Under the pieces are notes generated by a model. The model saw only the letters and a program-made list of their open reading frames with translations, was not told the DNA's origin and did not search any database. A DNA stretch of 64,000 bases from Paenibacillus gyeongsangnamensis (GTDB lineage Bacteria > Bacillota > Bacilli > Paenibacillales > NBRC-103111), in NCBI RefSeq assembly GCF_027533625.1, contig NZ_JAQAGZ010000029.1, positions 1 through 64,000 of the forward strand. Reading direction: 5' to 3'. Below, piece after piece: positions 63,030-64,000 of this stretch; positions within the stretch are counted from its first letter, which is position 1; every line of letters begins with the position of its first letter. The position numbers and the translations under genes were made by a program.

Positions 63030-63830
63030 ATGCTGAAAATTGAACGTCTTTCCAAACAATATAAAAATGGCTTCTTCGCTTTACGCGATATTTCGTTCAC
63101 CGTGAATGAAGGGGATTTTGTTGCCATTCTCGGTTCCAGCGGGGCGGGCAAATCGACTCTTATTCGCTGCATCAACAGGCTTGTAGAGCCGACAAGCGGA
63201 GCCATCTATTGGAGGGAAGAAAACGTGCTCCAATATAACTCCAGAGAGCTTCGGCAATTTCGTCGTCAGGCGGGAATGATTTTTCAGAATTTTTTCCTCA
63301 TTGAACGGATGTCCGTGCTGAAAAATGTCCTGGTAGGCCGGTTCGGTACATTGCCCTTATCCCGAATTCTCTCCGGCCGTTTTTCCGAAAACGATATAAA
63401 AGAAGCGTATGCTGCGCTTCATACGGTCGGCATGGATTCCTTTGCCTCGCGGCGGGTAGCCGATTTGAGCGGAGGCCAGCGTCAACGTGTGGCTATTGCC
63501 CGCGCACTAGTACAGCATCCGCGATTTATTCTGGGTGACGAACCGGTAGCCAGTCTTGACCCAGTTACGGCCAAAAACGTCATGGATCTTCTCCATGACA
63601 TTCGCCATCGCGATTCGATCACGATGATCATCAACCTGCACAGCGTCGAGCTGGCCAAAGCTTATGCGACAAGAATCATCGGCATTGCAGGAGGGCATGT
63701 TGTATTTGACGGCTCTCCAGGGCAACTAAACGACAACATTCTAAGAACGATTTATGTCCCTGATGAAAATACAACCGAAGATCCTTCCGGAACAACGGGA
63801 AGTTGTAAGGGTGCTATCGTTTACAATTAG
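63030..63830 (+). CDS. PhnC-like ABC transporter ATPase
   Basis: 266 residues. Walker A GSSGAGKST is near residue 35, signature LSGGQRQRVAIARAL near 145, Walker B ILGDEPVASLDP near 168 and the switch His in IINLHSVELA near 200. Close in style to PhnC. GGAGGCG precedes the ATG. It is the last gene of the importer operon and converges on selA with only 19 bases between stop codons. Confidence 0.93.
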   Translation: MLKIERLSKQYKNGFFALRDISFTVNEGDFVAILGSSGAGKSTLIRCINRLVEPTSGAIYWREENVLQYNSRELRQFRRQAGMIFQNFFLIERMSVLKNVLVGRFGTLPLSRILSGRFSENDIKEAYAALHTVGMDSFASRRVADLSGGQRQRVAIARALVQHPRFILGDEPVASLDPVTAKNVMDLLHDIRHRDSITMIINLHSVELAKAYATRIIGIAGGHVVFDGSPGQLNDNILRTIYVPDENTTEDPSGTTGSCKGAIVYN

Positions 63831-63849
63831 GTGACCTGCTCCGAATCGC

Positions 63850-64000
63850 TTATATGGAGATCTTTCGAACGGCCTCTGCCAAAAGGTCAATTTCCTCCTG
63901 CATGATCGTACGGAAGTCGATCCGTACCTGATCTTTGACCACACGCACAATCACAGGAGGCGTTCCTAGACGCAGCTTCTCCTCCACATGATGGGCAGCT
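63850..64000 (-). CDS. selA: L-seryl-tRNA(Sec) selenium transferase, C-terminal end
   Basis: 50 codons enter from the right edge and end at TAA 63852-63850: AAHHVEEKLRLGTPPVIVRV, then VRIDFRTIMQEEIDLLAEAV. LRxGxPPVIxRxxxDxxxxDxRT is the typical end of SelA, the PLP enzyme that turns Ser-tRNA(Sec) into Sec-tRNA(Sec) using selenophosphate. selB and perhaps selD probably lie further right, beyond the window. Confidence 0.88.
   Translation of the reverse strand, partial: AAHHVEEKLRLGTPPVIVRVVKDQVRIDFRTIMQEEIDLLAEAVRKISI

Overview
The window looks like a Gram-positive Bacillota chromosome, most like the Paenibacillaceae. The signs are AGGAGG-type ribosome sites, intrinsic terminators, an SLH-domain surface protein, YesM/YesN two-component genes beside a sugar ABC operon, and a TPP riboswitch. 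The species cannot be fixed from this sequence. The organism decodes UGA as selenocysteine: a tRNA-Sec gene with anticodon UCA lies at 56548-56644, the end of selA is at the right edge, and redox genes with in-frame UGA codons each carry a SECIS-like hairpin just downstream.

Layout. 1-12.2 kb is a worn, insertion-rich stretch: the start of an IS110-type transposase with a hairpin over its ribosome site, an FtsH-like protease, an IS6-family element, an IS4-family element inserted into an IS1182 remnant, solo ends of the same IS4-type element, and remnants of a DNA ligase, an isochorismatase and a lipoprotein. 12.2-22.9 kb holds ordinary accessory genes (epimerase, MFS transporter, alcohol dehydrogenase, lactonase, DUF1349 protein, SLH protein, methionine aminopeptidase with a TetR regulator). 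23.2-28.2 kb is an operon of an NCS2 permease, a LuxE-like acyl-protein synthetase, a LuxC-like acyl reductase and an SDR. A TPP riboswitch plus terminator stands in front of it, so an uptake and carboxylate-reduction pathway appears to be controlled by thiamin status. 28.8-37.6 kb is a carbohydrate locus: dehydrogenase, binding protein, two permeases, sugar isomerase, YesN and YesM.

39.1-64 kb is the most interesting part and reads as a selenium island. It contains two TVP38-type membrane proteins, a stand-alone relative of the oxidoreductase domain found fused to SelD, a mercuric-reductase-like flavoprotein, a glutaredoxin-like protein, a Crp/Fnr regulator, a DsrE protein, an Ynj-type ABC transporter, a SelW/Rdx-type selenoprotein (apparently frameshifted), a TlpA-like selenoprotein, tRNA-Sec, a seleno-thioredoxin, a GT4 glycosyltransferase resembling the selenosugar synthase SenB, a deacetylase with a UGA next to its start, a LysR regulator, a PhnDEC-like ABC importer and selA.

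Eight near-identical palindromes of the form TGTAA-N6-TTACA lie in front of these units. All eight have a -10-like hexamer 28.5-31.5 bp from the palindrome centre, and one does so on both sides. That geometry is expected for class II activation by a Crp/Fnr protein. The island therefore looks like one regulon joining selenium import, Sec insertion, Sec redox enzymes and possibly selenosugar synthesis. The regulator and its signal are inferred, not shown.
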